A DNA stretch of 53,952 bases from Cellulomonas hominis. Its GTDB lineage: Bacteria > Actinomycetota > Actinomycetes > Actinomycetales > Cellulomonadaceae. The DNA lies in the NCBI RefSeq assembly GCF_901521055.1, contig NZ_CABEGA010000030.1:1-53952 (forward strand), given 5' to 3'. Within the stretch, counting starts at the first letter, position 1, and every line of letters begins with the position of its first letter. Below are positions 1-11,377 of the stretch, one piece after another. The translations under genes were made by a program, and so were the position numbers. The notes beneath the pieces were generated by a model. That model had not been told where the DNA came from, did no database searches, and saw only the letters and a list, made by a program, of their open reading frames with translations.

Positions 1-430
1 GCCAACCCCCACCAACCGTGACCACGGTGACCGCGGTGTCCCCCCGGACCGCCCCACACCCCTCTCGCCAACCGTGACCACGGTGACTGCGGTGACCGCA
101 GCGATGCGGTGGTCACCACGCCTGAGGGTGGTCACCGCGAGTGACGTGGTCACCACGCCTGAGGGTGGTCACCGCGAGTGACGTGGTCACCACGCGTGAG
201 GTAGTCACCGCAGACACGGCAGACGCCGTGGACGCCGTCTCGACGAGCGGACCCTCCCTTCCGCGAGACACGGTGCACACGGTGCACACGGTTCGCCGGA
301 ACGTGTCGCCACCGGCGCGGGACACGGTGACCACCATTCCCACCGGCCGCCGCGCCGACCACCCCGACCGCCGCCCGGCGAGGCGGCTCGCGTGCCTCCG
401 GTGGACAGCACGTCCGTGGTCGTTGGTTAG
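1..430. repeat. Repeat-rich non-coding region with 37-bp tandem array
   Basis: No credible gene is seen in these 430 bases. A 37-bp unit starts at 111, repeats exactly at 148, and starts a third, degenerating copy at 185. Each unit holds two GGTCACC heptamers, at 111, 130, 148, 167 and 185, so the spacing alternates 19 and 18 bp. An earlier imperfect pair (AACCGTGACCACGGTGAC) lies near 13 and 70, and a 9-bp unit CACGGTGCA is repeated near 269. An open frame crosses the array but only spells out the repeat. The region separates xseB from whatever lies left of the window, normally xseA. Confidence 0.8.
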
Positions 431-709
431 ATGGGTGCCGTGAGCGCCACCTCCCCCGCACCGGACGCCGTCGGCGTCGACGAGCTGTCGTACGAGCAGG
501 CCCGGGACGAGCTGGTCGCCGTCGTCTCCCGCCTGGAGGCGGGGGGTGCGTCCCTCGAGGAGTCCCTGACGCTGTGGGAGCGGGGCGAGGCCCTCGCCGC
601 CCGGTGCCAGCAGTGGCTCGACGGCGCCCGCGCCCGGCTCGACGCCGCCCGTGAGGCGGACGGCGACGGTCCCGCCCGCCCGGGCGCCGGCGAGGACGCC
701 TCCTCCTGA
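431..709 (+). CDS. xseB: Exodeoxyribonuclease VII small subunit
   Basis: The 92-residue product matches XseB in length and pattern: a short helical protein with the segment [20 protein letters not shown] followed by [19 protein letters not shown]. XseB binds XseA in the cytoplasm to form exonuclease VII, which degrades single-stranded DNA in repair. ATG at 431 is used; GTG at 440 is an alternative and neither has a strong ribosome site. xseA would normally lie immediately upstream, often overlapping, but here at least 430 bp of repeat-rich DNA intervenes. The C-terminal 20 residues are a disordered Gly/Ala/Asp tail. Confidence 0.9.
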   Translation: MGAVSATSPAPDAVGVDELSYEQARDELVAVVSRLEAGGASLEESLTLWERGEALAARCQQWLDGARARLDAAREADGDGPARPGAGEDASS

Positions 710-778
710 CCCCGGCGGCGCGGTCCCGCGCCACCCGCTGCACCGAACCGGCACCGCCGCCGGACGCGAAGGAGTCCC

Positions 779-1723
779 ATGACCGAGCAGACCGCCCCCG
801 CCCCGCGCGCCCTCGTCGTCGGGGAGGCCCTCGTCGACGTCGTGCTGCGGCGCGGTGAGGAGCCCGCCGAGCACCCGGGGGGCAGCCCGGCCAACGTGGC
901 GATCGGGCTCGGTCGGCTGGGGCGGCGCGTCGACCTGCTGACGTGGCTCGCCGACGACGCGTACGGCGACCTGGTGCGCGAGCACCTCGCCGCGTCCGAC
1001 GTGCACGTGCTCGCGGGTGACCGCGCGCCGGAGCGCACCTCGGTCGCGCGCGCCCACCTGGACGACGGGGGCGCCGCGACCTACGAGTTCGACCTCACGT
1101 GGGACCTGCCCGGGACCTGGGACGAGGGCGACGACGCCCCCGCCGTGGTGCACACCGGGTCGATCGCCACGGTGCTGACCCCCGGCGGGGAGGCGGTCGC
1201 CCGGCTGCTGGCCGAGCGCCGGTCGACGTCGACGCTCACGTACGACCCGAACCTGCGGCCGGCCCTGATGGGGGACGCCGACGCGACGCTCCCGGTCGTC
1301 GAGCGGCTCGTCGAGCTCGCGGACGTCGTCAAGGTCTCCGACGAGGACCTTGCCTGGCTGCACCCCGGGGTCGCCCCGGTCGAGATCGCCCGCGACTGGC
1401 TGAGCCGCGGCCCGGCGCTCGTGGTCGTGACGCTCGGCGGCGAGGGCGCGCTGGCCGTGACGGCGGCCGGGGACGAGATCGCGCTGACGGCACCGCCCGT
1501 CACGGTCGCGGACACCGTGGGCGCCGGGGACTCGTTCATGGCGGGGCTGATCGACGGGCTGTGGTCGGCCGGCCTGCTCGGCGCCGACGCCCGCGAGCGC
1601 CTGCACGCGATCGACCGGGCGACGATCGAGCGCGTGCTCGTCCGGTGCGCCGCCATCGCCGCGATCACGGTGTCCCGCGCGGGCGCGAACCCGCCGACGT
1701 CCGCGGAGCTCGGCGAGGCCTGA
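779..1723 (+). CDS. PfkB-family sugar kinase, probable fructokinase
   Basis: The 314-residue protein is a ribokinase/PfkB-fold kinase that phosphorylates a sugar with ATP in the cytosol. The N-terminal PfkB signature GGSPANVAIGLGRLG is near residue 36 and the C-terminal signature DTVGAGDSFMAGL, with the catalytic Asp of GAGD, is near residue 244. Family resemblance points to fructokinase, but sugar specificity cannot be read from sequence. ATG at 779 follows a good ribosome site (GAAGGAGTCCC). It lies 69 bp after xseB and converges on the sugar ABC importer, whose last stop is only 22 bp away, so a role with the imported sugar is plausible but unproven. Confidence 0.85.
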   Translation: MTEQTAPAPRALVVGEALVDVVLRRGEEPAEHPGGSPANVAIGLGRLGRRVDLLTWLADDAYGDLVREHLAASDVHVLAGDRAPERTSVARAHLDDGGAATYEFDLTWDLPGTWDEGDDAPAVVHTGSIATVLTPGGEAVARLLAERRSTSTLTYDPNLRPALMGDADATLPVVERLVELADVVKVSDEDLAWLHPGVAPVEIARDWLSRGPALVVVTLGGEGALAVTAAGDEIALTAPPVTVADTVGAGDSFMAGLIDGLWSAGLLGADARERLHAIDRATIERVLVRCAAIAAITVSRAGANPPTSAELGEA

Positions 1724-1745
1724 CTCCGCGCGGCCCCGGCCGGGG

Positions 1746-3077
<1,332 letters not shown>

Positions 3078-3118
3078 GAGGTTCCTCCTGTCTCGGGCCG
3101 GGTGGGGAGCGCGACGGC

Positions 3119-3967
3119 TCAGCCCTTGACGGCGCCCTGGGTCAGCCCGGACACGATCTGGCGCTGGAACAGCAGCACCAGGACGACCACGGGGATGGTG
3201 ACGACGACCGCGGCGGCCGAGATGGCGCCGGTCGGGTCCTCGAACTGCGAGGCGCCGGAGAAGAACGCCAGCGCCGCGGGCACGGGCCGCGCCGCCTCCG
3301 TGGAGGTCAGCGAGATGCCGTACACGAAGTCGTTCCACGCGATGAAGAACGCGATCAGCGCGGTGGTGAACACGCCCGGCGCCGCCAGCGGGACGATCGC
3401 CTTGCGGAACGCCTGCCACGTGGTCGCGCCGTCGACCTGCGCGGCCTGCTCGAGCTCCCACGGGATCTGCCGGAAGAACGCCGTGAGCGTCCAGATGGAG
3501 ATGGGCAGCGTGAGCGAGAGGTACGGGATGATCAGGCCGGGCCAGGTGTCGTACAGCCCGATGGTCCGCCACAGGTTGAACAGCGGCGTGACGATCGAGA
3601 TGACCGGGAAGATCGAGACGCCGAGCGCCGTGGTGAGGATGAGCTTGCGGCCCGGGAACTCCAGCCGGGCGATCGCGTACGCCGCGAGCGTGGACAGCAC
3701 CACGGAGATCGCGGTGGCGATGAGCGAGATGCCGACGGAGTTGCGCAGCGACGACAGGAACAGCTCCTGCGCGGAGCCGTCCGGGGCGAGGATCTGCTCG
3801 TAGTTCTGCCACGTCCACGTCGTCGGCAGGAACTTCCCGGTGTTCAGGTCGCTCGGCAGCTTGAACGAGGTGGCCATGATCGACACCACCGGGAACAGCG
3901 CGTACAGCAGCACCGCGACGGTGATGGCGGCCCAGGCGGCCTTCTGCTTGCCCGACAGCGCGCCCAT
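3119..3967 (-). CDS. Sugar ABC importer permease, MalG/SugB type
   Basis: 282-residue inner-membrane protein with about six transmembrane helices. The first is AAWAAITVAVLLYALFPVVS, at residues 10-29. The cytoplasmic EAA loop that contacts the ATPase reads EQAAQVDGATTWQAFRKAIV. It is a binding-protein-dependent transport permease of the carbohydrate uptake 1 family, type MalG/SugB. Start ATG 3967 shares its A with the stop of the preceding permease (TGATG), so the two permeases are translationally coupled, as expected for a heterodimeric pore. Substrate is inferred only from the operon. Confidence 0.87.
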   Translation of the reverse strand: MGALSGKQKAAWAAITVAVLLYALFPVVSIMATSFKLPSDLNTGKFLPTTWTWQNYEQILAPDGSAQELFLSSLRNSVGISLIATAISVVLSTLAAYAIARLEFPGRKLILTTALGVSIFPVISIVTPLFNLWRTIGLYDTWPGLIIPYLSLTLPISIWTLTAFFRQIPWELEQAAQVDGATTWQAFRKAIVPLAAPGVFTTALIAFFIAWNDFVYGISLTSTEAARPVPAALAFFSGASQFEDPTGAISAAAVVVTIPVVVLVLLFQRQIVSGLTQGAVKG

Positions 3968-5001
3968 CAGCGGCCTCCCCTCGCGCCGGCCAGGTCGACC
4001 TTGAAGATCTTGATCGCGATGAAGCAGATGAGCATCACGCAGAGGAACAGCAGGACGGAGATCGCCGACCCGAGGCCGATCTCGAGGCGCCCGATGGACG
4101 TCCGGTACGCGAGCAGCGAGAGCACCGTCGTGTTGTTCGCGCCGTTCGTCATGATGAAGACGTTGTCGAAGATGCGGAACGCGTCCAGCGCCCGGAACAG
4201 GACGGCGACCATGATCGCGGCCTTCATGTTGGGCATGACGACGCGCTTCATCCGCTGCCACCAGGTGGCGCCGTCGACCTGCGCGGCCTCCTCGAGGTCG
4301 CCGGGGACCTGCGCCAGGCCGGCGAGCAGGAGCAGCGAGATGAAGGGCGTGGTCTTCCAGACCTCGGACGCGATGATCACGAACAGGCTGGTGCCCATGT
4401 TGGCGAACCAGTTGAGGTCGGGGCTGATGCCCGGCACCCAGTCGAACCACTGGTTGACGTACCCCGAGTCGATGCTGAACGCGTAGAACCACGCGAACGC
4501 CGAGACGACCGTGATGATGCCGTAGGGCACGAGGATCGCGGTGCGCAGCAGGCCCCGGAGCCGCAGGATCGCGCGGTGCATGATCATCGCCAGCGCGAAG
4601 CCGAGCACGAGCTCGACGGCCACGGTGATGATCATGATCCCGGTGGTGACGCCCAGCGACTGCCAGAACACCGAGTCGGACAGGATCACCGCGTAGTTCC
4701 CGAGGCCGATGAACGCCCGGTCGTCCGGCGCCGTGAGCCGGTTCCGGAACAGCGACTCGTAGACGGCCTGCAGGATCGGGTACGCCGTGACGGCGAGCAT
4801 CACCACGAACGCGGGTCCGGCGAGCAGCCAGCCCAGCCGGGCCTCGGCCTTCGCGCGGTCGCTGCGGCCGCCCTTCGCGCGGGCGGTGCCGGTGGGGCCG
4901 CGTCCGCCGGGCCCGCCGGACCGGTCGGCGTCGCGCGGCCCCGCGCCGCGGGTGCCCTGCGCCGCCGGGCCGGCCGTCGCACCCGTGATCTCGGTGCTCA
5001 T
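3967..5001 (-). CDS. Sugar ABC importer permease, MalF/SugA type
   Basis: 344 residues. A disordered, Gly/Arg-rich cytoplasmic N-terminus of about 55 residues precedes six predicted membrane helices, beginning LGWLLAGPAFVVMLAVTAY. The EAA motif is EEAAQVDGATWWQRMKRVVM. This is the partner of the downstream permease in a disaccharide importer. Its ATG at 5001 overlaps the binding-protein stop as ATGA, so translation is coupled. The long hydrophilic N-terminal extension is typical of actinobacterial SugA/MalF homologues. Confidence 0.87.
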   Translation of the reverse strand: MSTEITGATAGPAAQGTRGAGPRDADRSGGPGGRGPTGTARAKGGRSDRAKAEARLGWLLAGPAFVVMLAVTAYPILQAVYESLFRNRLTAPDDRAFIGLGNYAVILSDSVFWQSLGVTTGIMIITVAVELVLGFALAMIMHRAILRLRGLLRTAILVPYGIITVVSAFAWFYAFSIDSGYVNQWFDWVPGISPDLNWFANMGTSLFVIIASEVWKTTPFISLLLLAGLAQVPGDLEEAAQVDGATWWQRMKRVVMPNMKAAIMVAVLFRALDAFRIFDNVFIMTNGANNTTVLSLLAYRTSIGRLEIGLGSAISVLLFLCVMLICFIAIKIFKVDLAGARGGR

Positions 5002-6293
5002 AGCAGCCGCTCCCCTCGCAGCACCTCGACGATGAAGGTGGTCGACTCCTCGGGCGTCGTCTCCGGGTCCACCGACGACGGCGCGTGCCACGTCTCCAGG
5101 AGGCCCTGCGACACCTCGTTGTAGTACGGCGTCTGCGGGCGGGGCGCCGCCTGCTCCAGCGACTGCCGGATGACGTCCGCCATCGGGAACGTCTCCTGCA
5201 CCTCGGGGTCGTCGTACGCGACGGTGCTCGCCGGCGGGTTGCCGTCGGAGACGAAGTACGCCGCCTGGTTCTCGGGCCGCACGATGCACGCCGCCGCCTC
5301 GTACGCCTCGTCGACGTGGTTGCTGAACGCGCCGACGCCGAGGTTGATCCCGCCGTAGGGAGGCGCCGCGTCCTCGCCCTCGACGACCTGCGGGTAGACC
5401 GCCCAGCCGACGTCGTCCAGGAACTCCTGCTCGAGCGTCCCGTCCTCGACCGCGCCCTGCATGGCCGGCCAGACGAACGGCCAGTTGACCATGAACGACC
5501 CGCTGTCCCCCTGGAACTGCGACAGCGACGCGTTCTCGTCCTGCGTCGGCAGCCCGGCCCCGCCGAGCCGGTCGGCCCCGATCTCGCCGATGATCCGCGC
5601 GGCCTCCTTGCCGGCGTCGGACTCCAGCCCCAGCTCGACGTCCTCCGCCCCGGCCTCGGGCGTCTCGACGACGTGGCCCCCGGCGGACTCGACCAGCGCG
5701 TTGATCCAGACCGTGTACGCCTCGGCCTTGATGCCCTGGACCCCGAGCGTCAGGTCCTGGTCGCGCGCGGCGTCGATCACCTGGTCCCAGGTCACGGGCT
5801 GCGTCATGTCCAGCCCCGCGGCCTCGGCGACCGACTTCTTGAACCACAGCAGCTGGGTGTTCGCCCAGAACGGCACGGTGACCAGCTCGTCGCCCCATGA
5901 GGCGCCCTGCAGCGCGCCCTCGGCGACGTCCTGGCTGACCTGCTCGGCGATGTCGTCCGGCACGGGCGCGAGGAACCCCGCGTTCGCGAGCTCCGGGATG
6001 AACGGCGGGTCCAGGCTCATCAGGTCGATGGAGGAGTCCGACGCGGCGAGGCGCCGGGCGAGCTGCTCGCGCTGGGAGCTCGCCTCGCGGGGCAGGACCG
6101 AGACCTCGATCCGGTACGCGCCGTCGGCCTCCTCGGTGCACTGCTGCGCGAGCGCCGCCTGCCCGCCGGCGTCGGGGTTCGTGTACCAGGTGAGGACCGG
6201 GGTGTCGTCGGCCGGCGCGCACGCCCCGAGACCCACCCCCAGCGCGAGCACCGTCGCCCCGGCGATCATCGTCGACCGTCTGCGCACCGCCAC
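4998..6293 (-). CDS. Lipoprotein sugar-binding protein, LpqY-like
   Basis: 431-residue extracellular solute-binding protein (family 1) that delivers a sugar to the permease pair. A lipoprotein signal is visible: VRRRSTMIAGATVLALGV and then the lipobox LGAC, so the mature protein would be anchored through Cys near residue 24. The mature part has the usual two-lobed pattern, including TVPFWANTQLLWFKKSVAEA and GSFMVNWPFVWPAM. GTG at 6293 is chosen because GGAGGGAGCG lies just before it; GTG 6287 is the alternative. It heads the four-gene importer and is divergent from the carbonic anhydrase. LpqY/trehalose is a family-level guess; a maltose or cellobiose binder cannot be excluded. Confidence 0.83.
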   Translation of the reverse strand: MAVRRRSTMIAGATVLALGVGLGACAPADDTPVLTWYTNPDAGGQAALAQQCTEEADGAYRIEVSVLPREASSQREQLARRLAASDSSIDLMSLDPPFIPELANAGFLAPVPDDIAEQVSQDVAEGALQGASWGDELVTVPFWANTQLLWFKKSVAEAAGLDMTQPVTWDQVIDAARDQDLTLGVQGIKAEAYTVWINALVESAGGHVVETPEAGAEDVELGLESDAGKEAARIIGEIGADRLGGAGLPTQDENASLSQFQGDSGSFMVNWPFVWPAMQGAVEDGTLEQEFLDDVGWAVYPQVVEGEDAAPPYGGINLGVGAFSNHVDEAYEAAACIVRPENQAAYFVSDGNPPASTVAYDDPEVQETFPMADVIRQSLEQAAPRPQTPYYNEVSQGLLETWHAPSSVDPETTPEESTTFIVEVLRGERLL

Positions 6294-6462
6294 CGCTCCC
6301 TCCGTCGCTACGAGGCCGCGACCAGCGCCCCGACCTCGTCCTTCACGTTTCCCACACCCTTGGCTACACCGCTCCGGCGGGCTCTGCCACCGGAGGGGCG
6401 ACGCCGACGCCCGGCGTGGACGAGGTGGTGAAGCACCCGGGCGACGGTGCGACGATGTGGCC

Positions 6463-7128
6463 ATGGCACATCCCACGACCCCCGCCGAGGCCTGGACCGC
6501 GCTCCGCGAGGGGAACGAGAGGTTCGTCAGCGGCGCCATGGAGCACCCGTCGCAGGGCTTCGAGCGGCGCGCCGAGGTGCAGGCCGAGCAGCACCCGTTC
6601 GCGGTGGTGTTCGGCTGCTCGGACAGCCGCGTCGCGGCGGAGATCGTCTTCGACCAGGGCCTCGGCGACGTGTTCGTGGTCCGGACGGCCGGGCACGTCC
6701 TCGACACCACCGTGATCGGCTCCATCGAGTACGGCGTCGAGATCCTCGGCGCGTCCCTGGTGGTCGTGCTGGGTCACGACTCCTGCGGCGCGGTGGCGGC
6801 GGCGACGGCCGCGCTGACCAAGGGCGAGCTGCCGCGGGGCTTCGTCCGCGCGGTGGTCGACCGGGTCATCCCCTCGATCGTGTCGCTCGCGCACGGCCCG
6901 GACGCCGACGGCCGCACGCGCGACCTGTCGACCGTGGACCCGGCCGAGCTCGGCCACGAGCACGTGCGGCACACCGTCGACATGCTGCGCTCGTACTCGG
7001 TGACGCTCGCGGAGGCGATCGAGGAGGGTCGGTGCGCGGTCGTCGGCGTGGAGTACACGCTGGCCGACGGGCAGGCCCGCCTGACGAGCGCGGTCGGCGA
7101 CGTCGGGGAGACCCCGGTCCGGGCCTGA
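6463..7128 (+). CDS. Beta-class carbonic anhydrase
   Basis: 221-residue cytosolic enzyme that interconverts CO2 and bicarbonate. All family zinc and catalytic residues are present: CSDSR (Cys52, Asp54, Arg56) and HDSC (His105, Cys108). ATG 6463 is used; the upstream sequence has no strong ribosome site. It is 16 bp upstream of fumC on the same strand, so the two are probably one transcript linking bicarbonate supply with central carbon metabolism. It is divergent from the sugar-binding lipoprotein across a 169-bp spacer in which I see no clear operator. Confidence 0.92.
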   Translation: MAHPTTPAEAWTALREGNERFVSGAMEHPSQGFERRAEVQAEQHPFAVVFGCSDSRVAAEIVFDQGLGDVFVVRTAGHVLDTTVIGSIEYGVEILGASLVVVLGHDSCGAVAAATAALTKGELPRGFVRAVVDRVIPSIVSLAHGPDADGRTRDLSTVDPAELGHEHVRHTVDMLRSYSVTLAEAIEEGRCAVVGVEYTLADGQARLTSAVGDVGETPVRA

Positions 7129-7144
7129 TGGCAGGATGCCGCGC

Positions 7145-8557
7145 ATGAACCAGCACGCCGACGACGACGTCCAGTACCGGATCGAGCACGACACGATGGG
7201 CGAGGTCCGGGTCCCGGCCGACGCCCTGTACCGCGCCCAGACGCAGCGCGCGGTCGAGAACTTCCCGATCAGCGGGACGACCCTGGAGCGGGGCCACGTC
7301 GCCGCGCTCGCCCGGATCAAGAAGGCCGCCGCGCGCGCCAACGCCGAGCTGGGCATCCTGGACGGCGCGGTCGCGGACGCGATCGCCGCCGCCGCGGACG
7401 AGGTCGCCGAGGGCCGGCACGACGCCCACTTCCCGGTGGACGTCTACCAGACCGGGTCGGGCACCAGCTCGAACATGAACATGAACGAGGTGCTCGCGAC
7501 CCTCGCGACCCGGTCGCTCGGGTCGGACGTGCACCCGAACGACCACGTCAACGCGTCGCAGTCCTCGAACGACGTGTTCCCGACGTCCGTGCACGTCGCG
7601 GCCACCGACGGCGCCGTGAACGACCTGGTGCCGGCGTTGGAGCACCTCGCGGCGTCGCTGGAGCGGCTGGCCGAGAAGCACGCCGGCGACGTGAAGTCCG
7701 GCCGCACGCACCTGATGGACGCCACGCCGGTGACGTTCGGCCAGGAGTTCGGCGGGTACGCCGCGGCCGTCCGCCGCGGCGTCGAGCGCGTGCAGGCGGC
7801 GCTCCCCCGCGTCGCGGAGGTCCCGCTGGGCGGGACGGCGGTCGGCACGGGCATCAACACCCCGGCCGGGTTCCCGCAGCGGGTGATCGCCCTGCTCGCG
7901 GAGGACACCGGCCTGCCCCTGACCGAGGCGCGTGACCACTTCGAGGCGCAGGGCGCCCGGGACGGCCTGGTCGAGCTGTCCGGTGCCCTCCGGACGATCG
8001 CCGTGAGCCTCACGAAGATCTGCAACGACCTGCGCTGGATGGGCTCCGGGCCGAACACCGGCCTCGGCGAGATCCGGATCCCCGACCTGCAGCCGGGCTC
8101 CTCGATCATGCCCGGCAAGGTGAACCCGGTGATCCCGGAGGCGGTGCTCATGGTGGCCGCGCGGGTGGTCGGCAACGACGCGACGGTCGCGTGGGCGGGG
8201 GCCAGCGGGTCCTTCGAGCTCAACGTGCAGATCCCGGTGATGGGCCAGGCCGTGCTGGAGTCCGAGCGGCTGCTCGCCGCGGCGTGCCGGGTGCTCGCCG
8301 ACCGCACGGTCGACGGCATCGAGGTCGACGTCGAGCGCGGGCGGGCGTACGCCGGCTCCTCGCCGTCGATCGTCACGCCGCTCAACCGCGTGATCGGGTA
8401 CGAGGCCGCGGCGAAGATCGCCAAGCACGCGGTGGCCCAGGGCATCACGGTGCGGGAGGCCGTGGTCGCGCTCGGCTACGTGGAGCGCGGGGAGGTCACC
8501 GGGGCCCAGCTGGACGAGGCGCTGGACCTGCTGAGCATGACCCGCCCGAAGGCCTGA
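7145..8557 (+). CDS. fumC: Class II fumarate hydratase
   Basis: 470-residue iron-independent fumarase that hydrates fumarate to malate in the citric acid cycle. The N-terminus ([20 protein letters not shown]), the substrate loops ([14 protein letters not shown] and [12 protein letters not shown]) and the catalytic SS-loop [12 protein letters not shown] are all intact. ATG 7145 is chosen because GGCAGG lies 9 bp upstream; an in-frame ATG at 7136 sits directly on that site. Its stop and that of the convergent chemoreceptor lie in a small shared hairpin (TGACCG / CGGTCA, 8555-8577), a likely two-way terminator. The gene is one anchor of the actinobacterial synteny block. Confidence 0.95.
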   Translation: MNQHADDDVQYRIEHDTMGEVRVPADALYRAQTQRAVENFPISGTTLERGHVAALARIKKAAARANAELGILDGAVADAIAAAADEVAEGRHDAHFPVDVYQTGSGTSSNMNMNEVLATLATRSLGSDVHPNDHVNASQSSNDVFPTSVHVAATDGAVNDLVPALEHLAASLERLAEKHAGDVKSGRTHLMDATPVTFGQEFGGYAAAVRRGVERVQAALPRVAEVPLGGTAVGTGINTPAGFPQRVIALLAEDTGLPLTEARDHFEAQGARDGLVELSGALRTIAVSLTKICNDLRWMGSGPNTGLGEIRIPDLQPGSSIMPGKVNPVIPEAVLMVAARVVGNDATVAWAGASGSFELNVQIPVMGQAVLESERLLAAACRVLADRTVDGIEVDVERGRAYAGSSPSIVTPLNRVIGYEAAAKIAKHAVAQGITVREAVVALGYVERGEVTGAQLDEALDLLSMTRPKA

Positions 8558-8574
8558 CCGGGCCGCGGCGGCGG

Positions 8575-10680
8575 TCAGCGCGCGAGCGTGAACTCCTCCG
8601 CGCCGCGGGCGAGCTCCGCCGCCACGTCGGCCAGGTCGACGACGGCCTGCCGGACCTCCGCGGCGCCGTCGAACGCCTGGCCGGCGGCCTGCGCCACGTC
8701 CGCCGCGCTGCCGGCGATGTCGGTGGTGCTCTCGGCCGCGACGACCAGGTTCCGCTCGATCTCCGACGTCGTCGCGCTCTGCTCCTCGACGACAGCGGAC
8801 ACGGCGCCCTGCAGCTCGTCGACGGTGGTGACGGCGGTCGAGATCCGGCCGACGGAGGCCTGCACGTCGGCGGCGTCGCGGGTGACGGCCTCCAGGACCG
8901 GCGCGATGGTGCCGATCGCGCTGGACGTCTGCTGCGCCAGGTCCTTCACCTCGCCCGCGACCACGGCGAAGCCGGCACCGGCCGAGCCCGCACGGGCGGC
9001 CTCGATGCTGGCGTTCAGGGCGAGCAGGTGCGTCTGGCTCGCGATGGTCGTCACCGTGTCGAGCACCGCGGCGATCTGCGACGTCGAGGCGGCGAGCCGG
9101 TCGGCGGCGGACGCGGCCTCGGCCGTGATGCCGACGGCCTGCGCGGCCTCGCCGGACGCCGCGGTGACGTCCTGCGCGACCGACTCGATGGACGCGCGCA
9201 TCTCGGTCATCGCGGCGGTGACGGTCTGCACCTCGGTGCTCACGACGGACGCGGAGCCCGCGGCGCCTTCGGCCCGGGACACGGTGCGGCCGGCGGCCTC
9301 CTCGAGCGTGCCGGAGGACCCGTCGAGCCGGCCGGCGGTGCTGCGGACCGCCTCCGCGCCCTGCTGCATGCGGGTCAGGGCGGCGCGCATCGCGTCGATC
9401 GCCTCGCCCAGCGCCGACCCCATGACGCCGATCTCGTCCCGGCCCTCGCCGCGGACCTCGACGGAGAGGTCCCGGTCGGCGACGCGGCGCAGGGCCGTCG
9501 TGAGGCGGCCGACGCGGCCGACGACCCGGCCGGAGATCCACACGACGAGGGCCACGGCCAGGACGGCCACCACGAGCCCGACGACGAGCAGCGTCACCAC
9601 CAGCGTCCCGGCGCCGGCCTCCAGCTCGGTGGACACGGCGCGCAGGTCCGCGTCGAAGCCCCACGCGGCGACCGTCCAGCCCCACGGCGCGTACCGGGCG
9701 AGCTGGACCGTGGCGGCGCCGGCGTCCCCGAGGTCGACCCGCTCGGCGGTCGTCTCGCCCGCGGGGAGCTCCGCGGCGGCCTCGACCAGGCGCGCGGCAT
9801 ACGCGTCGCCGTCGGCGTCGACGGACCCCGCGGCGTCGCCCGCAGCCGCGCCCGGCGGCGGCACGACCCACCCGCCGTCGGCGTCCGCGACCGTCAGGTA
9901 GCCCTCCTGACCGACCGCGACCTCGGCGAGCGCGGCCCGCAGCGGCGCGTCGACCTCGCTCTGCGGGACGCCCACGAACAGGGCGCCGACCACCTGGTCG
10001 GCCACGACGAGCGGCGCGTACGCGGTGACGAACGGCTGCCCGACGACCTGCGCGGTGCCGTAGTAGGCCTCGCCGGCGAGCAGCGACGCGACGACGGCGT
10101 TCGGGGTGCCGTCGGGGGCCGTGGCGCCGATGGCGGTGCCGATGACGCGGTTGCCGTCGGCGTTCGTGACGCTGGTGGCGACGCGGAGCATGTCCCCCGC
10201 CTCGTCGACGCGCTGGAACACCGTGACCGAGGCGCCGAGCAGGGTGCTGATCTCGTCGACGACGGGCACCACCGTGGCGGGGTCGGTGGTGCGGCCGAGC
10301 CAGGTGCCGCCGACCTGCAGCTGCGGGAGGTCGACCTCGCGCGTCGCGCCGGTCGTCTGGTCGGTGACGGTCCAGTGCTCCGGGGCGCCGAACGTGACGG
10401 GCCCGGCCTGCGCGAGCGTCTGCTGGGCGACGCGCAGGTCGGAGGCCATCCGGTCGGTCACCGTGGCGACCTGCGTGGTCACGAGGGTGACGGCCTGCTG
10501 CGTGGTCTGCACCATCGACGCGGTGGTGAGCCGGTCCACGTCGTCGCCAGCGTCCTCCGCGAGGCCCGAGACCTGCCAGCCGCCGACCGCGGTGAGCAGG
10601 GCGGCGGTCACGGCGACGGCACCGGCACCGGTCGCGACGAGCTGGGCGCGCAGGCTGGTGCGCAGGCGGGGCAGGGGCAC
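8575..10680 (-). CDS. Methyl-accepting chemotaxis protein
   Basis: 701 residues. Transmembrane helix 1 is at about residues 12-36. An extracytoplasmic sensor of about 320 residues follows, with a Cache-like pattern ([11 protein letters not shown] near 100, then [15 protein letters not shown]). Transmembrane helix 2 is at about 360-383 ([20 protein letters not shown]), then a HAMP linker and a cytoplasmic signalling coiled coil. The receptor tip is canonical: [19 protein letters not shown] near residue 550. The GTG at 10680 follows GGAGCTCCCC. No CheA, CheW or flagellar gene is in the window, so this is an orphan chemoreceptor locus. The ligand is unknown. Confidence 0.92.
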   Translation of the reverse strand: MPLPRLRTSLRAQLVATGAGAVAVTAALLTAVGGWQVSGLAEDAGDDVDRLTTASMVQTTQQAVTLVTTQVATVTDRMASDLRVAQQTLAQAGPVTFGAPEHWTVTDQTTGATREVDLPQLQVGGTWLGRTTDPATVVPVVDEISTLLGASVTVFQRVDEAGDMLRVATSVTNADGNRVIGTAIGATAPDGTPNAVVASLLAGEAYYGTAQVVGQPFVTAYAPLVVADQVVGALFVGVPQSEVDAPLRAALAEVAVGQEGYLTVADADGGWVVPPPGAAAGDAAGSVDADGDAYAARLVEAAAELPAGETTAERVDLGDAGAATVQLARYAPWGWTVAAWGFDADLRAVSTELEAGAGTLVVTLLVVGLVVAVLAVALVVWISGRVVGRVGRLTTALRRVADRDLSVEVRGEGRDEIGVMGSALGEAIDAMRAALTRMQQGAEAVRSTAGRLDGSSGTLEEAAGRTVSRAEGAAGSASVVSTEVQTVTAAMTEMRASIESVAQDVTAASGEAAQAVGITAEAASAADRLAASTSQIAAVLDTVTTIASQTHLLALNASIEAARAGSAGAGFAVVAGEVKDLAQQTSSAIGTIAPVLEAVTRDAADVQASVGRISTAVTTVDELQGAVSAVVEEQSATTSEIERNLVVAAESTTDIAGSAADVAQAAGQAFDGAAEVRQAVVDLADVAAELARGAEEFTLAR

Positions 10681-10800
10681 GGGGAGCTCCGGGGCAGGGC
10701 GGCGCGACGCCGGGCCCCCTCCGGTGCCGACGTTGACGCCGTGCCCATCGGTAGGCCGAAGGTCCTGTGTGAGCGGTTCGACGCACGGCGCCGCCCGGAT

Positions 10801-11313
10801 TCACCCGGGCGGCGGACCTCCCTGCGCGCCCTCGACCCGCACGAGCACCCGGGACAGCAACGCCGCGAGCCGCTCCGACTCGGCGGCGGTCAGCCCGTCG
10901 AGCGCCGCCGACTCCCGGGCGAGGTGCTCGGGCATGAGCCGGTCGACGGTGGCGCGGCCCTCCTCGGTGAGCTCGAGCAGCACGCCGCGCCGGTCGCGGT
11001 GCGGGATGCCGCGGGCGATCAGCCCGGCGCGGACCAGGATCTCGGCGCGCTTCGTGATGGCCGCCCCGGACGCCGCGGTGATCGTCGACACCTCGCTCGC
11101 GCGCAGCGGGCGGCCGGCACGGCGCAACGCGCACAGCAGGTCGAACTCCCCGCGGGTCAGCCCGGCCGTCGCGAGCGCGGCCTCCGACTGCTCGGTCAGC
11201 AGCGCGGCGATGCGGGTGATCCGGCCGGCGACCGCGATCGGCCGGACGTCGAGCTCCGGCGCCGCGCGCTCCCACTGCGCCCGGAGGCGGTCCACGCTGT
11301 CCACGGGCGCCAC
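10801..11313 (-). CDS. MarR-family transcriptional regulator
   Basis: 170-residue winged-helix regulator. The DNA-binding core covers about residues 50-115 (GLTRGEFDLLCALRRAG, SEVSTITAASGAAITKRAEIL, wing DRRGVLLELTEEGR). Start GTG 11313 lies ten bases from a perfect palindrome, so it probably represses itself and the divergent FUSC gene. No convincing Shine-Dalgarno is present, as expected of a leaderless or near-leaderless message. The likely signal is an aromatic or phenolic compound handled by the FUSC transporter; that is inference from the partner gene. Confidence 0.87.
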   Translation of the reverse strand: MAPVDSVDRLRAQWERAAPELDVRPIAVAGRITRIAALLTEQSEAALATAGLTRGEFDLLCALRRAGRPLRASEVSTITAASGAAITKRAEILVRAGLIARGIPHRDRRGVLLELTEEGRATVDRLMPEHLARESAALDGLTAAESERLAALLSRVLVRVEGAQGGPPPG

Positions 11314-11322
11314 CCTAGTGGC

Positions 11323-11354
11323 GTGAACTCGTTCACATCTGTTTCACGCGTGAA
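11323..11354. promoter_or_regulatory. Two tandem palindromes, probable MarR operator
   Basis: GTGAAC-TC-GTTCAC (11323-11336) is a perfect 6+2+6 inverted repeat. TTCACGCGTGAA (11343-11354) is a perfect 12-bp palindrome built from the same half-site. They sit between the divergent MarR and FUSC genes, where an autoregulating MarR repressor would bind. Confidence 0.75.
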
Positions 11355-11364
11355 CATCTTTCGG

Positions 11365-11370
11365 TAGGAT
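11365..11370 (+). promoter_or_regulatory. -10 element TAGGAT of a probable leaderless promoter
   Basis: TAGGAT is followed after exactly seven bases by the GTG start at 11378, so transcription would begin at the start codon itself. No Shine-Dalgarno is present. The upstream palindrome occupies the -35 zone, consistent with repression by steric block. Confidence 0.6.
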
Positions 11371-11377
11371 CCGACCA

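Noticed and set aside
111..209. CRISPR array
   Set aside because: Copies are directly adjacent with no unique spacers and no cas genes are in the window.
141..443. 100-codon plus-strand frame through the repeat array
   Set aside because: Its sequence (VVTT/HTVHTV patterns) only reflects the repeats, it has no ribosome site, and it overlaps the xseB start.
6866..11275. Frame of over 1,400 codons antisense to fumC and in another frame of the chemoreceptor and MarR genes
   Set aside because: Repetitive Arg/Gly/Asp translation; opposing genes have complete signatures.
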